Source of the DNA: JBCCTX01 sp965263105
GTDB taxonomy: Bacteria > Bacteroidota > Bacteroidia > J057
Assembly: GCA_965263105.1 (NCBI GenBank)
Contig: CBDHGL010000003.1
Coordinates: forward strand, 2,604,001 to 2,668,000
Direction of reading: 5' to 3'
DNA length: 64,000 nucleotides
The notes beneath the pieces are model-generated. The model made no database searches. It was not told where the DNA came from and was given only the letters and a program-made list of their open reading frames with translations. Position 1 is the first letter of the stretch. Each line of letters opens with the position of its first letter. Below are positions 16,487 through 26,176 of the stretch, in pieces. A program made the translations under genes and the position numbers.

Positions 16487-18178
16487 TTAGTTACCCAAGA
16501 TCATTTTCTTAGAGGCAACATAATTTTGACCATCTATACTTGTAGCATTGATGGTGTAAATATAGATACCATCGCTTAGGTTAGAAGCGTCAAAAGTAAA
16601 TTCATGTGGACCTGAGGATAATCCTTTATCAGCCAATTCAAATACTTTCTGCCCCATTAGATTGGATACACTAAGGGTAACCTGTGAGGGTTGAGATAAA
16701 ACGAATTGGATCGTAGTAATTTGATCAAAGGGGTTGGGATAGTTATTTAGTGAATAGAATTCCCCTGAAACCACTTTTCTATTTGAAGTAGAAATCCCAT
16801 CGTCTGTAATCAATGGTGTACTATCCATTGAATCGGGATTGTAAACAGCTACTGCATTATCCATGGAATCCCTTAAAGCTGCAACAATCGTCTCTCTGTT
16901 GGCTTCAAATTCTGCTTTTTTCTCAGGGTACCAGTTTAGGTCTCCCAGAGGCAATCCGTCCGTTCCTGCAGTTTGTAAAAATGTATTGGAGTAAGTCAGG
17001 TCAAATGCAGGAGGCCAGCTCAGTGAGGGAAGCCCCCCTTCGTCGAATGATACGGGGGGAGTAACCCGCCAATCAGGCCATTCAGCTGTTGGGTCAATCC
17101 AGTGATAATCTAAATACTTTACGATGGAATCGGTTTTTCCAGGATGCATGGCAAATTCGGGATCAATTTCAGCGTAGTTGGTACCAATGGTATAATTATC
17201 ATCTGCAACGATGAATGAATCCACATCAGGGTGTTCCCACAAAAGACTGGGAGAAAGAGAATCACCGGGTACACTGGCATACCAATCCATGATGGCCTGC
17301 TCCCGGAAAAATAGGTTTTGGCCTAAGTATAATGAAATTCTATCCAGGGAGTCTTTTGAATCCGCAAAATAATTCCAGGTAGTAAAATAGGAATCATAGG
17401 TATTATTAGGATTCATTGAATTTTCATTTTTACGGCCTCTAATGTGGAAGTTATAAAAAATATTATTTGCCGTAATCATCTCATTAGCCCGCTGCTCATG
17501 TCCATTTACCGTTTGGTTCACATAGGTATTATGCATCTCATGAACATTGGCATTGTGCCAGGGTCCACTGTTGCCTGTCAAACGTCCAGAATTGACCACT
17601 GAGTTGTTCTCCAACGTCACACTGCTACAGGCTACATCCATACGGAGGGGGAAGCCCCCCCAGGGAGAGGCGCTTAGGCGAACGCCATTAATGAATACAC
17701 AATTCGTTATGCTTATGGTATCCCCTTTGAATTGGTTCCTCAGGGCAAAATTGGTAAAGTCGGTAAATACACAGTTATCTGCAACCATTTTGCTTCCGCC
17801 GGTATTGGCTACGAAAGTTCCACTAATCTCACCATTGCTGTGTGTACCACTAAATAGAACATTTTTGAGGGTGATAGACCCTCCTTCTTTCAGTTCAAAG
17901 AAATCTCTGGCTGCGCCATCGGCTGCAGGTGTATTGACCAAAACAGGTAGGTCAGCGGCATTCATAACCCAGCCACTATCTGGTCCCATGATGGTTATAT
18001 CAAAGGTCAAATCGATACGGCCATCAAAGGCATAAGATTGACCTGCTTCTACAGTGTAAACCCCTGGGGCAGTTATCTGCGTGTTTACAAACTGTTCTGG
18101 ATCCAGTGCCGTTTGTGCATGTGAAACCGCGAACAGTCCCAAAATGAACACAAATAAAAACGTAGTAAGTTTTCTCAT
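16487..18178 (-). CDS. secreted right-handed beta-helix protein with T9SS type A sorting domain
   Basis: A 563-residue exported protein. A signal peptide (MRKLTTFLFVFILGLFAVSHA) is followed by parallel beta-helix rungs with repeated short strands and Asn/Gly turns (ITLKNVLFSGTHSNG, MVADNCVFTDFTNF, ISITNCVFINGVRL, VTLENNSVVNSG) at about residues 90-240. An uncharacterised region follows, and then a C-terminal domain of about 85 residues with NNYPNPFDQITTI...NLMGQKV...GIYIYTI, the T9SS type A sorting signal. The protein should be exported through the Por system to the surface or medium. The fold recalls pectate-lyase-like and adhesin proteins, but I see no catalytic set I can assign. It lies downstream of the TonB receptor and is probably its partner. 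Confidence 0.8.
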   Translation of the reverse strand: MRKLTTFLFVFILGLFAVSHAQTALDPEQFVNTQITAPGVYTVEAGQSYAFDGRIDLTFDITIMGPDSGWVMNAADLPVLVNTPAADGAARDFFELKEGGSITLKNVLFSGTHSNGEISGTFVANTGGSKMVADNCVFTDFTNFALRNQFKGDTISITNCVFINGVRLSASPWGGFPLRMDVACSSVTLENNSVVNSGRLTGNSGPWHNANVHEMHNTYVNQTVNGHEQRANEMITANNIFYNFHIRGRKNENSMNPNNTYDSYFTTWNYFADSKDSLDRISLYLGQNLFFREQAIMDWYASVPGDSLSPSLLWEHPDVDSFIVADDNYTIGTNYAEIDPEFAMHPGKTDSIVKYLDYHWIDPTAEWPDWRVTPPVSFDEGGLPSLSWPPAFDLTYSNTFLQTAGTDGLPLGDLNWYPEKKAEFEANRETIVAALRDSMDNAVAVYNPDSMDSTPLITDDGISTSNRKVVSGEFYSLNNYPNPFDQITTIQFVLSQPSQVTLSVSNLMGQKVFELADKGLSSGPHEFTFDASNLSDGIYIYTINATSIDGQNYVASKKMILGN

Positions 18179-18295
18179 AATTACTCCTTTTGAATGTTTA
18201 AGAATTTTAATTATTGAAGACGAGTATATCTCAATAATCCAATATTAAATTAATTACTCTATTAAATCTGAAAGCTTTTTAAGCTAACATCTATT

Positions 18296-21283
18296 TTACT
18301 CAAACTTATACCGAAGGCCTATATCCACTGTTCTACCATAATATTGTACAGAAGACAGTTTTTCTAATACACTCGTAAATGAGCGATCGGGGGTATTGGT
18401 AATATTGTTGGCGTTCACATACAACTGGAGGCGTTTGTTAAGCCATGGGAGTTGCTGGTAAGCGGTGAAATCCCAACGCCTATAAGCTGCTGTATAGGAA
18501 TCCAGTTCGTCGAAGGTTCTATTTACTCCAGTCAGTACATTATCCTGGTATAGATAGGTTAGGCGAGCTGAAAAGCCTCCAATATCATATCCCAAGGTGA
18601 AATTAAATACATCATTCGGCTGATTAGGCATCCTGCCTGCTCGCGTCGAATCCACAAATACCGTTTGGGCAAATGGACCTGATCCTCTTTTGACAGATGT
18701 TTGAAAGGGATAACTCGTATTAGAGGTGATATGGGTATAATTGACACTTAACACAATGCCCTTGAGAAAGGAGGGCAGATACCAAAAATTGGTTTGCCAA
18801 TCCAGTTCAAATCCCCTCACATAAGAAGTTCCATCCAGATTAATCCAGGTGTTAACTACAGTTTGTTGGGTTTGTGTTAAGGGGAACCTATCATTGATAC
18901 TTTCCGAATCTTTTGACCTAAAGCTAGAGGTAACAATTAAATTGTCAATTTCTTTATAGAAATAACCGGCCGTAAACAAGCCGATACCATTTTTGTACAC
19001 CGAAGCATACACATCAAAGTTTTGTGATAAGGAGGGCTTAAGAGCGGTATTTCCTAAATCCAGGGCTGGGTTACTATATGAATCATAATAAATATATGGT
19101 GAAATGGCTCGATAGTCCGGATAGATGATACTTTTCGTACTGGCTAAACGGATATCTAGCCATTCAGTGGGTTTCACCCGGACCTGCATCTGCGGAAACC
19201 AATTTTGACCGGCGAGATCATCCTCCACTAACTCTTCATTTCTAAAATCTTCTGGATTAGGGCCAAATCTTTCTGTAAATAAGGAATTGTAATTAAACCT
19301 AAAATCCTCATACCTTATACCCGGGAAGAGTGTAATATACTTGCCGATATTCAGTTCTGCCGAGGTATAAAATGCAAAAAGATTTCTCTCATAATCATAA
19401 TCATACTGAGCGGATTCTTTCCCATCTCTGGGATAGTAACCACTACGCTCGGCGAGTTCCTCATAATAATTCATCTTTGAGATATCCGCCTTGTAAAAGA
19501 ATCCATCATTCCCTCCTTCTCCAGAATCAAACCCTTCTTCCTCGGAAAGGAACTCACCCGTATCATAGGTAGGATCTTCAAACAAAAAGGCCCTGATCCC
19601 AAGGTTCTGATCCAGATTTGTTAAACCCAGGTCCGTCCATAGAGAATCTTTCAGTACCCTCACAAATTCTTCGCCCAAAAAGGTCCTGTCTGGTTGGCTA
19701 AAATTTTGGGTTTCATCATTCTCTCTCGTGTTGCGAACGTATTTACCGCCAAATTTTAAATTACCTGAAACGCCTTTTGAAAAACTAAAAGGTACGTCGA
19801 AATTAAGCATGGCTTCCTGGGCGGCCTCCACAATATCCCGCTCTAAGGTGAAAATTCTTGTCACCCGCTTGGCATCCCTTTCTGAAATTATTTGAGCCGC
19901 GTTTAACAGCTCGCTGGGAGTCGCGGTAACCGGATCCTCCAGTGAGGGAGTGGTAAAACCCGCTTGGTTCTGAGCAATGCCTATATTCATTCTTAGATCG
20001 CCAGGCCTGTATTGTTTGGAAATCGAATTGGAAACGGAGAAATTCATTTTAAAAAAAGAAAAATTGAATTCCCCCTGAAGGGCGTTACTCAGTACTGTGT
20101 TGCTGAGCTCTCTATCTGCTGCAAATGCAGACCATTGATTCCCTATCAGTCCAAGGGAATTTTGCTGTTCTTGCTGTTCTTCAGATAGATTGCTGACGAA
20201 ATTATTTAACAGTAGAGAGCCATTGGAAAATTGGTAGTCAAGAACCAATCCACCGCCTAATCTCTGCCTCTCGGTAACTCTATCACTGATGCTCACTCGA
20301 GCAAGATCGATCGGAATAAAGCCGTCCTCCAATATATCTTCTTCATTCAAGGCATATCCGGCACTTAGGATATCTGCATTTCTATTGAAATTATCCAAAT
20401 AGGCAGAAACCTGGACCCCCAGCTTGTTTTTAAAAAAACGATTACTCAGCAATCCATTTACTCGGTAATTCCCATAGGTGTCTGCTGTCGAACCATAGCC
20501 TCCTTGTAATCCCAGATTACCGCGTAAGCCTTCAGCGGCTGGGGCAATTTTGAGGTTAACCGTTCCCCCTACAGCATCTGCATCCATATCTGCTGTCAAG
20601 GCTTTGGTAACTTCAATTCCGCTCAGGATATTGGGGGCGATCATATTCAAATCAACGCTGCGATCATTACGGTCCGTTGATTGCATACGCACACCATTTA
20701 CCATCGTCACATTATACTGCGGGGATATACCACGAATGGCTACTTTTTGCCCTTCTCCTCCATTTCTTATGAGAGACAATCCGGGTAATCTTGCAACGGA
20801 TTCTGCGGCATTTACATCCGGAACATCACGAATTCTATCTGAGGATACTACATTTTTGATGGTATTAGATGCGAGTTGCTCGTTAATGGCCTTCATCTGC
20901 CCAGAAGCTTGAGTGGATATTACGACCTCTTCCCCTTGAACACCCGCATACTCTAATTCAATCTTTACTTCTAGGGTTTCCCCCCCAACAATAGTTATTG
21001 AAGTCTCTTTTTCCGAATAACCTATATAGGTAGTAATCAAATTATAATTCCCAGCAGGAATTTGAGGAATAAAAAATTCCCCTTTAGAATCTGTAGATAA
21101 ACCAAGGCTTGTTCCTTCCAATCGCACATTTGCATATAGCAGGTTTTCTCCAGAAACTTTGTCAATAACGGTTCCTGAAATATTGCCAGATCCTTGTGAA
21201 TAGACGCTGGGGATTGCCCCAAAAAATACGACAACCCCTAAACAAAAAATATTAATTAGGGGTTTAGCAATTGATCTCTTCAT
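18296..21283 (-). CDS. TonB-dependent receptor with carboxypeptidase-like regulatory domain
   Basis: About 995 residues from ATG 21283 (MKRSIAKPL); an ATG 15 bases upstream is also possible. A signal peptide is followed by a CarboxypepD_reg-like domain (GNISGTVIDKVSGENLLYA, about residues 30-110), a plug domain (SVARLPGLSLIRNGGEGQKV and IRGISPQYNVTMVNG) and a 22-stranded barrel that ends in aromatic ...IGLRYKFE. The plug motifs resemble the TonB-Xanth-Caul group rather than SusC, and there is no SusD beside it, so uptake of oligosaccharides or a siderophore-like ligand without a lipoprotein lid is likely. The T9SS beta-helix gene lies 117 bp downstream on the same strand. Confidence 0.9.
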   Translation of the reverse strand: MKRSIAKPLINIFCLGVVVFFGAIPSVYSQGSGNISGTVIDKVSGENLLYANVRLEGTSLGLSTDSKGEFFIPQIPAGNYNLITTYIGYSEKETSITIVGGETLEVKIELEYAGVQGEEVVISTQASGQMKAINEQLASNTIKNVVSSDRIRDVPDVNAAESVARLPGLSLIRNGGEGQKVAIRGISPQYNVTMVNGVRMQSTDRNDRSVDLNMIAPNILSGIEVTKALTADMDADAVGGTVNLKIAPAAEGLRGNLGLQGGYGSTADTYGNYRVNGLLSNRFFKNKLGVQVSAYLDNFNRNADILSAGYALNEEDILEDGFIPIDLARVSISDRVTERQRLGGGLVLDYQFSNGSLLLNNFVSNLSEEQQEQQNSLGLIGNQWSAFAADRELSNTVLSNALQGEFNFSFFKMNFSVSNSISKQYRPGDLRMNIGIAQNQAGFTTPSLEDPVTATPSELLNAAQIISERDAKRVTRIFTLERDIVEAAQEAMLNFDVPFSFSKGVSGNLKFGGKYVRNTRENDETQNFSQPDRTFLGEEFVRVLKDSLWTDLGLTNLDQNLGIRAFLFEDPTYDTGEFLSEEEGFDSGEGGNDGFFYKADISKMNYYEELAERSGYYPRDGKESAQYDYDYERNLFAFYTSAELNIGKYITLFPGIRYEDFRFNYNSLFTERFGPNPEDFRNEELVEDDLAGQNWFPQMQVRVKPTEWLDIRLASTKSIIYPDYRAISPYIYYDSYSNPALDLGNTALKPSLSQNFDVYASVYKNGIGLFTAGYFYKEIDNLIVTSSFRSKDSESINDRFPLTQTQQTVVNTWINLDGTSYVRGFELDWQTNFWYLPSFLKGIVLSVNYTHITSNTSYPFQTSVKRGSGPFAQTVFVDSTRAGRMPNQPNDVFNFTLGYDIGGFSARLTYLYQDNVLTGVNRTFDELDSYTAAYRRWDFTAYQQLPWLNKRLQLYVNANNITNTPDRSFTSVLEKLSSVQYYGRTVDIGLRYKFE

Positions 21284-21750
21284 ATGTGAGTAGTCCATTT
21301 TTTTTTACGATAAAGGTAGAACCGATTTATCTTATAGTTAACCTAGCATTCAGAACAATCGGTAGGTATTGTTTCAGGATCACCCTGATGGAATGCATGA
21401 ACCTTCAAGCTCCTAGGTAACGTTTCGATAGGCTCCTCAAGACTGTGTTGTGTTTAGACCATTATTATATGTCTCAACACCTTCCCCTCAATTAGTATAT
21501 CATTATATACAGATCCTCCAAGAATTGCCCTGTTTAGTTAATGCACTTATCCAAAAATTGAATTGGATGAGAAATGTCTTGCCTACAATTATAAGGAAAG
21601 TTGGTTTACAACACAAAATTTATTGGTGAATAAAGAAAAGAGCATAGATAGGTAAAATAATGCCATTTTTGGGTAAGTAGCATGAATGTTGATTCTGTTC
21701 TAAATGCTTCGTTTGTATACAGGAGCGGACTCTTTTTAATGTGATTCCCT
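21284..21750. other. divergent intergenic region, no gene found
   Basis: This 467-bp AT-rich region separates the leftward TonB receptor from the rightward cycloisomerase gene and must hold promoters for both. I see no strong inverted repeat, RNA gene or convincing -33/-7 pair, and no open frame with recognisable coding character. Confidence 0.5.
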
Positions 21751-22875
21751 ATGAAGATTAAATCAATTGAAAGCTTTATTCTCAAGGATAAGCTCGCTGA
21801 GCGGTTTTACTTTTCGCAATGGGATTACACAGAAAGGAAGATTTGTATCGTAAAGGTTACTACCTACTCTGGTCATGTAGGCTGGGGGGAAGGCTATGGC
21901 CCCGCTGAGATCATTCAGGCAGGCATCAACTTTTTAACTCCGCATATTCTCGATCAAAACCCCCTCGAAACGGAGACTATTTGGGAAATCATGTACCGTC
22001 GCAGCCTGGATTTTGCCAGGAGAGGAATTTTGGTTTCTGCTATTAGCGCCATTGACGTCGCCTTGTGGGATTTGAAAGGGAAAATCTTGGACCAGCCCGT
22101 ATACAGGTTGCTAGGAGGAAAAAAACGGGAAGCGGTAACGCCCTATGCGACAGGTCTGTATTTTTCTGATTCGGGTAATTTGACAGGCCTGCTGGCAGAG
22201 GAAGCAAAAATGTACGTAGACCAGGGCTTTAAGGCGATGAAAATGAAAGTAGGCCTAAGCCTAGAAGAAGATATCCGCAACGTGGAAGCTGTCCGGGAGG
22301 CCATAGGGCCGGAAATGAAACTCATGATTGATTCCAATCATGCCTATAGCCTGAGGGAGGCCGTTGATCTGGCCCGGGCAGTGGAGCAATTTGACATTTT
22401 CTGGTTTGAAGAGCCCATCTCTCCGGAATATTACGACCAATACGCTGAGTTGCGGACAAAAACCACTATTCCCATAGCAGGAGGGGAATGTGAATATTTG
22501 CGCTTTGGGTTTCAAACGCTTTTGAAATCCCAGTCAGTTGACATTGCTCAACCGGATATTTGTTCTTGTGGAGGCCTAACTGAGGCCAAGCGGATCTCTA
22601 CCCTGGCCTCTGTATACGGGGTCCATTTGGTCCCCCATACCTGGGGCACAGGCATCGCTATTGCCACCGCCCTACATTTTGTTTCTAACCTGGACAGCAT
22701 TCCGGGACGTATGCAGGATCCACCGGCCTTCATGGAATTCGACCGGACAGAAAACGGCTTGAGGGAAAACCTTACCTATTCGGACATGCACTTTGATGAC
22801 GGCGAAATCCAGGTGACGGATGCCCCAGGCTTAGGCTTTGAGGTGAATGAAGAATTCCTGTTTCGTTACGCATAA
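21751..22875 (+). CDS. mandelate racemase/muconate lactonizing enzyme, galactarolactone cycloisomerase-like
   Basis: A 374-residue enolase-superfamily member. The Lys-x-Lys catalytic motif is in KAMKMKVGL (about residues 161-169); metal ligands are in MIDSNH (Asp), WFEEPI (Glu) and AGGECE (Glu); the general base His is in LVPHTWGTGIA. The HTWGTGIA motif, the IMEFDRT-like tail (FMEFDRTENGL) and the overall layout resemble D-galactarolactone cycloisomerase (Gci). Together with the aldehyde dehydrogenase relic just downstream, a role in 3,6-anhydrogalactonate or aldonate/uronate-lactone ring opening is a reasonable inference. It is the first gene of the sulfated-galactan-type region. Simple sugar-acid dehydratase activity is the alternative. 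Confidence 0.85.
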   Translation: MKIKSIESFILKDKLAERFYFSQWDYTERKICIVKVTTYSGHVGWGEGYGPAEIIQAGINFLTPHILDQNPLETETIWEIMYRRSLDFARRGILVSAISAIDVALWDLKGKILDQPVYRLLGGKKREAVTPYATGLYFSDSGNLTGLLAEEAKMYVDQGFKAMKMKVGLSLEEDIRNVEAVREAIGPEMKLMIDSNHAYSLREAVDLARAVEQFDIFWFEEPISPEYYDQYAELRTKTTIPIAGGECEYLRFGFQTLLKSQSVDIAQPDICSCGGLTEAKRISTLASVYGVHLVPHTWGTGIAIATALHFVSNLDSIPGRMQDPPAFMEFDRTENGLRENLTYSDMHFDDGEIQVTDAPGLGFEVNEEFLFRYA

Positions 22876-22886
22876 TCTCCTCCTTT

Positions 22887-23543
22887 ATGAAATACGGTTT
22901 TAAATAATTGTACATCGACGGTGAGTTAGGGGAATCCACTGTTCACAAAAAATTTAACGTGATTTGTCCGGGTACGGAAGAAGCCGTAGCGCAAATTGCC
23001 TGGGCAGGAAAGGAGGATACTTCCAGGGCCTTGACGGCTGCTCAGAAGGGTTTCCTGTATTGGTCTTCGCTGGAGCTAGGAGAAAGGGCCCAATGGATGC
23101 TAAAGTTACGGGATAAAATGTTAGAGAATCGTGATTTACTCCGGACCAGCATCATGGATGAAATGGGCAAGGTTTGGGAAGGTACGGATGAGGATCTAAC
23201 AAGCATTACGGATTCTTTGGGATACTATGCGGAAGAAATCCAAAAAACTTCGGACATTTCCATTTCCGATAAGGAAGGTACCCACGAACATAAAGTTATT
23301 CATCAACCCTTGGGGGTAGTAGGCGCCTTCTTAGCGTATAATTTCCCCTTATTGAATCTAGGGTTCAAACTGGGGCCTGCGCTTGCAGCGGGTTGTTCTA
23401 TCATCCTGAAACCTTCAGAGTTTTCCCCATTATCCGCCTATTTAATCGGAGAAATATGTGCAGAAATAGGCTTCCCAGCCGGGGTCATAAATATATTATG
23501 TGGGGATATTCCCGATGTCGGTGTTCCCCTTTGCCTTAGATGA
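22887..23543 (+). pseudogene. aldehyde dehydrogenase relic: in-frame stop at codon 7 and C-terminal truncation
   Basis: The natural start is ATG 22887 (MKYGFK), followed by an in-frame TAA at 22905; reading past it continues directly with LYIDGE, a typical ALDH N-terminus. The frame then carries the ALDH coenzyme-domain motifs PLGVVGAFLAYNFPL, GPALAAGCSIILKPSE and AGVINILCGD, but ends after about 210 of the usual 480 residues, before the catalytic Glu and Cys. A TTG at 22908 could restart translation, yet the product could not be active. It lies 11 bp after the cycloisomerase gene. In anhydrosugar pathways an ALDH precedes the cycloisomerase step, so this loss would break oxidation of the sugar unless a second copy exists. 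Confidence 0.85.
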
Positions 23544-23583
23544 CTACCTCATTAAAAAGCGCATTACCAAAGCCCTTACTTAG
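23521..23583 (+). other. short frame after the ALDH break, possible 3' remnant of another gene
   Basis: In a frame shifted from the ALDH relic, 20 codons read VFPFALDDYLIKKR...KALT and stop at TAG 23581. The composition looks like a genuine protein C-terminus, which would make the ALDH break a deletion junction joining two genes. I cannot name the donor family. Confidence 0.3.
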
Positions 23584-23658
23584 GTTTTTTTCATTATTCT
23601 ATATCCCAGTTCAAAAATTCTTATATTAATAGAACGAAATCTACTAACTACTACTGAG

Positions 23659-24522
23659 ATGAAACTGGTCCTGAAAAATTCTGATACTTGCGTAAACGAA
23701 AAGTTGAGGGTTGTTCGGAAAGAAAAACCCTGCCTAGATGCCTCCTGGCATTATCATCAGGAATATGAATTACTGTTTATCTCCAAGAGTAGCGGAATGA
23801 GGTTTGTAGGAGACAGTGTTTCTCAATTCTCCCCCGGAGATTTAGTCCTGGTGGGTCCTTATCTACCCCACCTCTGGCGGAATGATCTGGCGGAATTCAA
23901 AGGACAGGATCCTGAACATCAGGTAAATACAATCATTATTAAATTTCAAAGAGATTTCATAGGTGCCAATACTTTTGACCTTCCTCAATTTTCCATGATT
24001 AATGACCTACTGGAGAAGTCTAAATTTGGGGTTTGTTTTGGCTACAAGACAAGCTTAAAGTTGGAGAAAGACTTGTTGAATTTGGTAGATCTATCTCCGG
24101 CTGCTCAGAGTATAAAGCTTTTGGACCTCCTGTTTCAGTTATCCCGAACAAATGATAGGTCAGTTCTCTCCTCTACAGATATGCACCAATATACTACCGA
24201 GCATGCCCATAAAATTGATTCGGTCCTGAAGTTTATTTCCGATAACTACAATAACTATATCACCCTCAATGATGTGGCGAACATTGCCTGTCTGACGCCC
24301 AATTCCTTCTGCCGCTTTTTCAAACGAATGACCAATAAGTCTTTTACGCAGTTTTTAAATGAAGTGCGTATTCGCAATGCTGCCCGTTTGCTCATTCAGG
24401 AGAATTATCCAATCTCAGAGATTTGTTATATGGTTGGCTATCGATCCATCACAAATTTCAACCGGCAATTCAAAGATATCATGGGCAATACCCCCAAACA
24501 ATACCGCATGAACCCCAATTAA
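23659..24522 (+). CDS. AraC family transcriptional regulator
   Basis: A 287-residue regulator with an N-terminal cupin-like sensing domain (SWHYHQEYELLFI, QFSPGDLVLVGPYLPHLW) and a C-terminal AraC/XylS double helix-turn-helix (about residues 190-285: TLNDVANIACLTPNSFCRFFK and YPISEICYMVGYRSITNFNRQFK, ending NTPKQYR). The cupin probably binds a mono- or oligosaccharide. Its position between the cycloisomerase/ALDH genes and the sulfatase and transporter genes suggests control of the polysaccharide region, as AraC proteins do in many algal-galactan loci. Confidence 0.92.
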   Translation: MKLVLKNSDTCVNEKLRVVRKEKPCLDASWHYHQEYELLFISKSSGMRFVGDSVSQFSPGDLVLVGPYLPHLWRNDLAEFKGQDPEHQVNTIIIKFQRDFIGANTFDLPQFSMINDLLEKSKFGVCFGYKTSLKLEKDLLNLVDLSPAAQSIKLLDLLFQLSRTNDRSVLSSTDMHQYTTEHAHKIDSVLKFISDNYNNYITLNDVANIACLTPNSFCRFFKRMTNKSFTQFLNEVRIRNAARLLIQENYPISEICYMVGYRSITNFNRQFKDIMGNTPKQYRMNPN

Positions 24523-24796
24523 GCTCCTTTTACTTATCAAAGGGTAAAAAAATGTTGTAATAAGGTAAATGGCAGGAGGTTAGATTCTATGTGCTTTCCT
24601 TTTTTGAAGAAAAGACACTAAGAACATTTTTCTTCCCTTCCTTCTTGTGGGAAGTCAGAGATTCCGTGAAGAATCATTTGCGGAAGGTTAGGGATGGGTA
24701 CAAATTGGGGGAAAGAAATTTGAATTCTCATGTCAGTAAACAGACCCTGTAGGGCCCAAACACATTCTAATTCATTTGATAATATTTCCACTATAT

Positions 24797-26176
24797 ATGA
24801 AAAGGTTACTTCTTAGCTCATTGGCATGTACCCTCTTGTGTGTGGCCTATGCTTCCGACCCTCCCAATATCATTCTGTTATTTTCTGATGACGCTGGATA
24901 CGCAGATTTCGGCTTCCAGGGAAGTAAAGAAATGAAGACCCCTAATTTGGATAAATTGGCTAGGCAGGGAATTCGATTTACCCAAGGTTACGTGACAGAC
25001 GCCACCTGTGGTCCCTCACGAGCCGGCTTACTTACCGGAAAATACCAGCAACGCTTTGGCTTTGAAGAAAACAACGTACCGGGCTATATGAGCAGTTCCT
25101 CTGCTTATATGGGGGATGAGATGGGTCTTCCAACAGACCAACAAACCATGGCAGATTATCTGAAATCCTTAGGGTATCGCACGGCTGTCTTTGGGAAATG
25201 GCACTTGGGAGGCGCAGATCGTTATCATCCCTTGCGTCGGGGTTTCGATGAATTTTATGGATTTCGCGGGGGAGCGCGAAGTTATTTTGCCTATGAAGAG
25301 GAACCGAAAACTCACCAAAATAAGTTAGAAAGAGGCTATGTAGGCTACCAGGAGCCCGAGGGATATATTACGGATGACTGGGCCCGGGCCGCGACAGATT
25401 TTATAGAACGAAACCAGGACCAGCCATTTTTTGCCTTTGTTTCTTTCAATGCAGTGCATACCCCTATGGATGCTTTGGAAGCAGATCTCGCCCAATTTCC
25501 AGACTTGACGGGAAATCGAAAAAAGGTAGCAGCGATGACCCTTGCTTTGGATAGGGCTTGTGGGAGGATTTTAGACAAACTGGAAGAACTCAGCTTGGAT
25601 AAGAACACTATTGTAGTTTTTACCAACGACAATGGAGGCCCCTCAGACAGGAATGGCTCTATAAACTGGCCCTTGGCTGGAACAAAGTCCAATCACCTGG
25701 AAGGGGGAATACGGGTTCCATTTTTGATGCGCTGGCCTGAACATATTCCTACCGGAAGTACCTACAATTTCCCCATCAGTACCATGGATTTGCTCCCTAC
25801 ATTTTATGCGGCTGCTGGAGGGGATATCGATAGCAGCTTTCAATGGGATGGGGTGAACCTGATTCCCTATCTCACAGGACAGAATACCGGAAGACCTCAT
25901 CAAAGACTTTTTTGGAAGAAAGACTGTAGAGCGGTAGTCCGAGAGGGGGACTGGAAACTCTTGCGCTTTGCCGATCGACCCCCAGAATTGTATAACCTGA
26001 ATGAGGATATCTCGGAGCAAAATAACTTGGCGATGGAATATCCTGAAAAAGTCAAGGCGATGTTTAAAGTGATCTTCGAATGGGAATCTAGTCTGGCTCG
26101 CCCTCTATGGATGCTTCAGCGCAGATATGAGAATTACGACATAGAACGGATGGACCAATACAGAAAAGTCCCATGA
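24797..26176 (+). CDS. family S1 sulfatase, exported
   Basis: A 459-residue sulfatase from ATG 24797 (MKRLLLSSLACTLLCVAYAS signal peptide); an upstream TTG start at 24776 would spoil the signal. Metal-binding Asp pair: LLFSDDAGYADFG. The formylglycine motif CGPSRAGLLTGKY places the modified Cys at residue 71; KWHLGG supplies the Lys-x-His pair and FTNDNGGPS the second Asp-Asn pair. It should remove a sulfate ester from a glycan in the periplasm. Overall it resembles exo-acting S1 sulfatases of marine galactan loci. An anaerobic or FGE-type maturase must be encoded elsewhere. Its stop overlaps the start of the GH127 relic (ATGA), so the two were one transcription unit. Confidence 0.9.
   Translation: MKRLLLSSLACTLLCVAYASDPPNIILLFSDDAGYADFGFQGSKEMKTPNLDKLARQGIRFTQGYVTDATCGPSRAGLLTGKYQQRFGFEENNVPGYMSSSSAYMGDEMGLPTDQQTMADYLKSLGYRTAVFGKWHLGGADRYHPLRRGFDEFYGFRGGARSYFAYEEEPKTHQNKLERGYVGYQEPEGYITDDWARAATDFIERNQDQPFFAFVSFNAVHTPMDALEADLAQFPDLTGNRKKVAAMTLALDRACGRILDKLEELSLDKNTIVVFTNDNGGPSDRNGSINWPLAGTKSNHLEGGIRVPFLMRWPEHIPTGSTYNFPISTMDLLPTFYAAAGGDIDSSFQWDGVNLIPYLTGQNTGRPHQRLFWKKDCRAVVREGDWKLLRFADRPPELYNLNEDISEQNNLAMEYPEKVKAMFKVIFEWESSLARPLWMLQRRYENYDIERMDQYRKVP

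Noticed and set aside
23659..24522. AraC regulator as a carrageenan-specific activator
   Set aside because: Only the context suggests it; the cupin gives no clue to the ligand, so no specific name was assigned.
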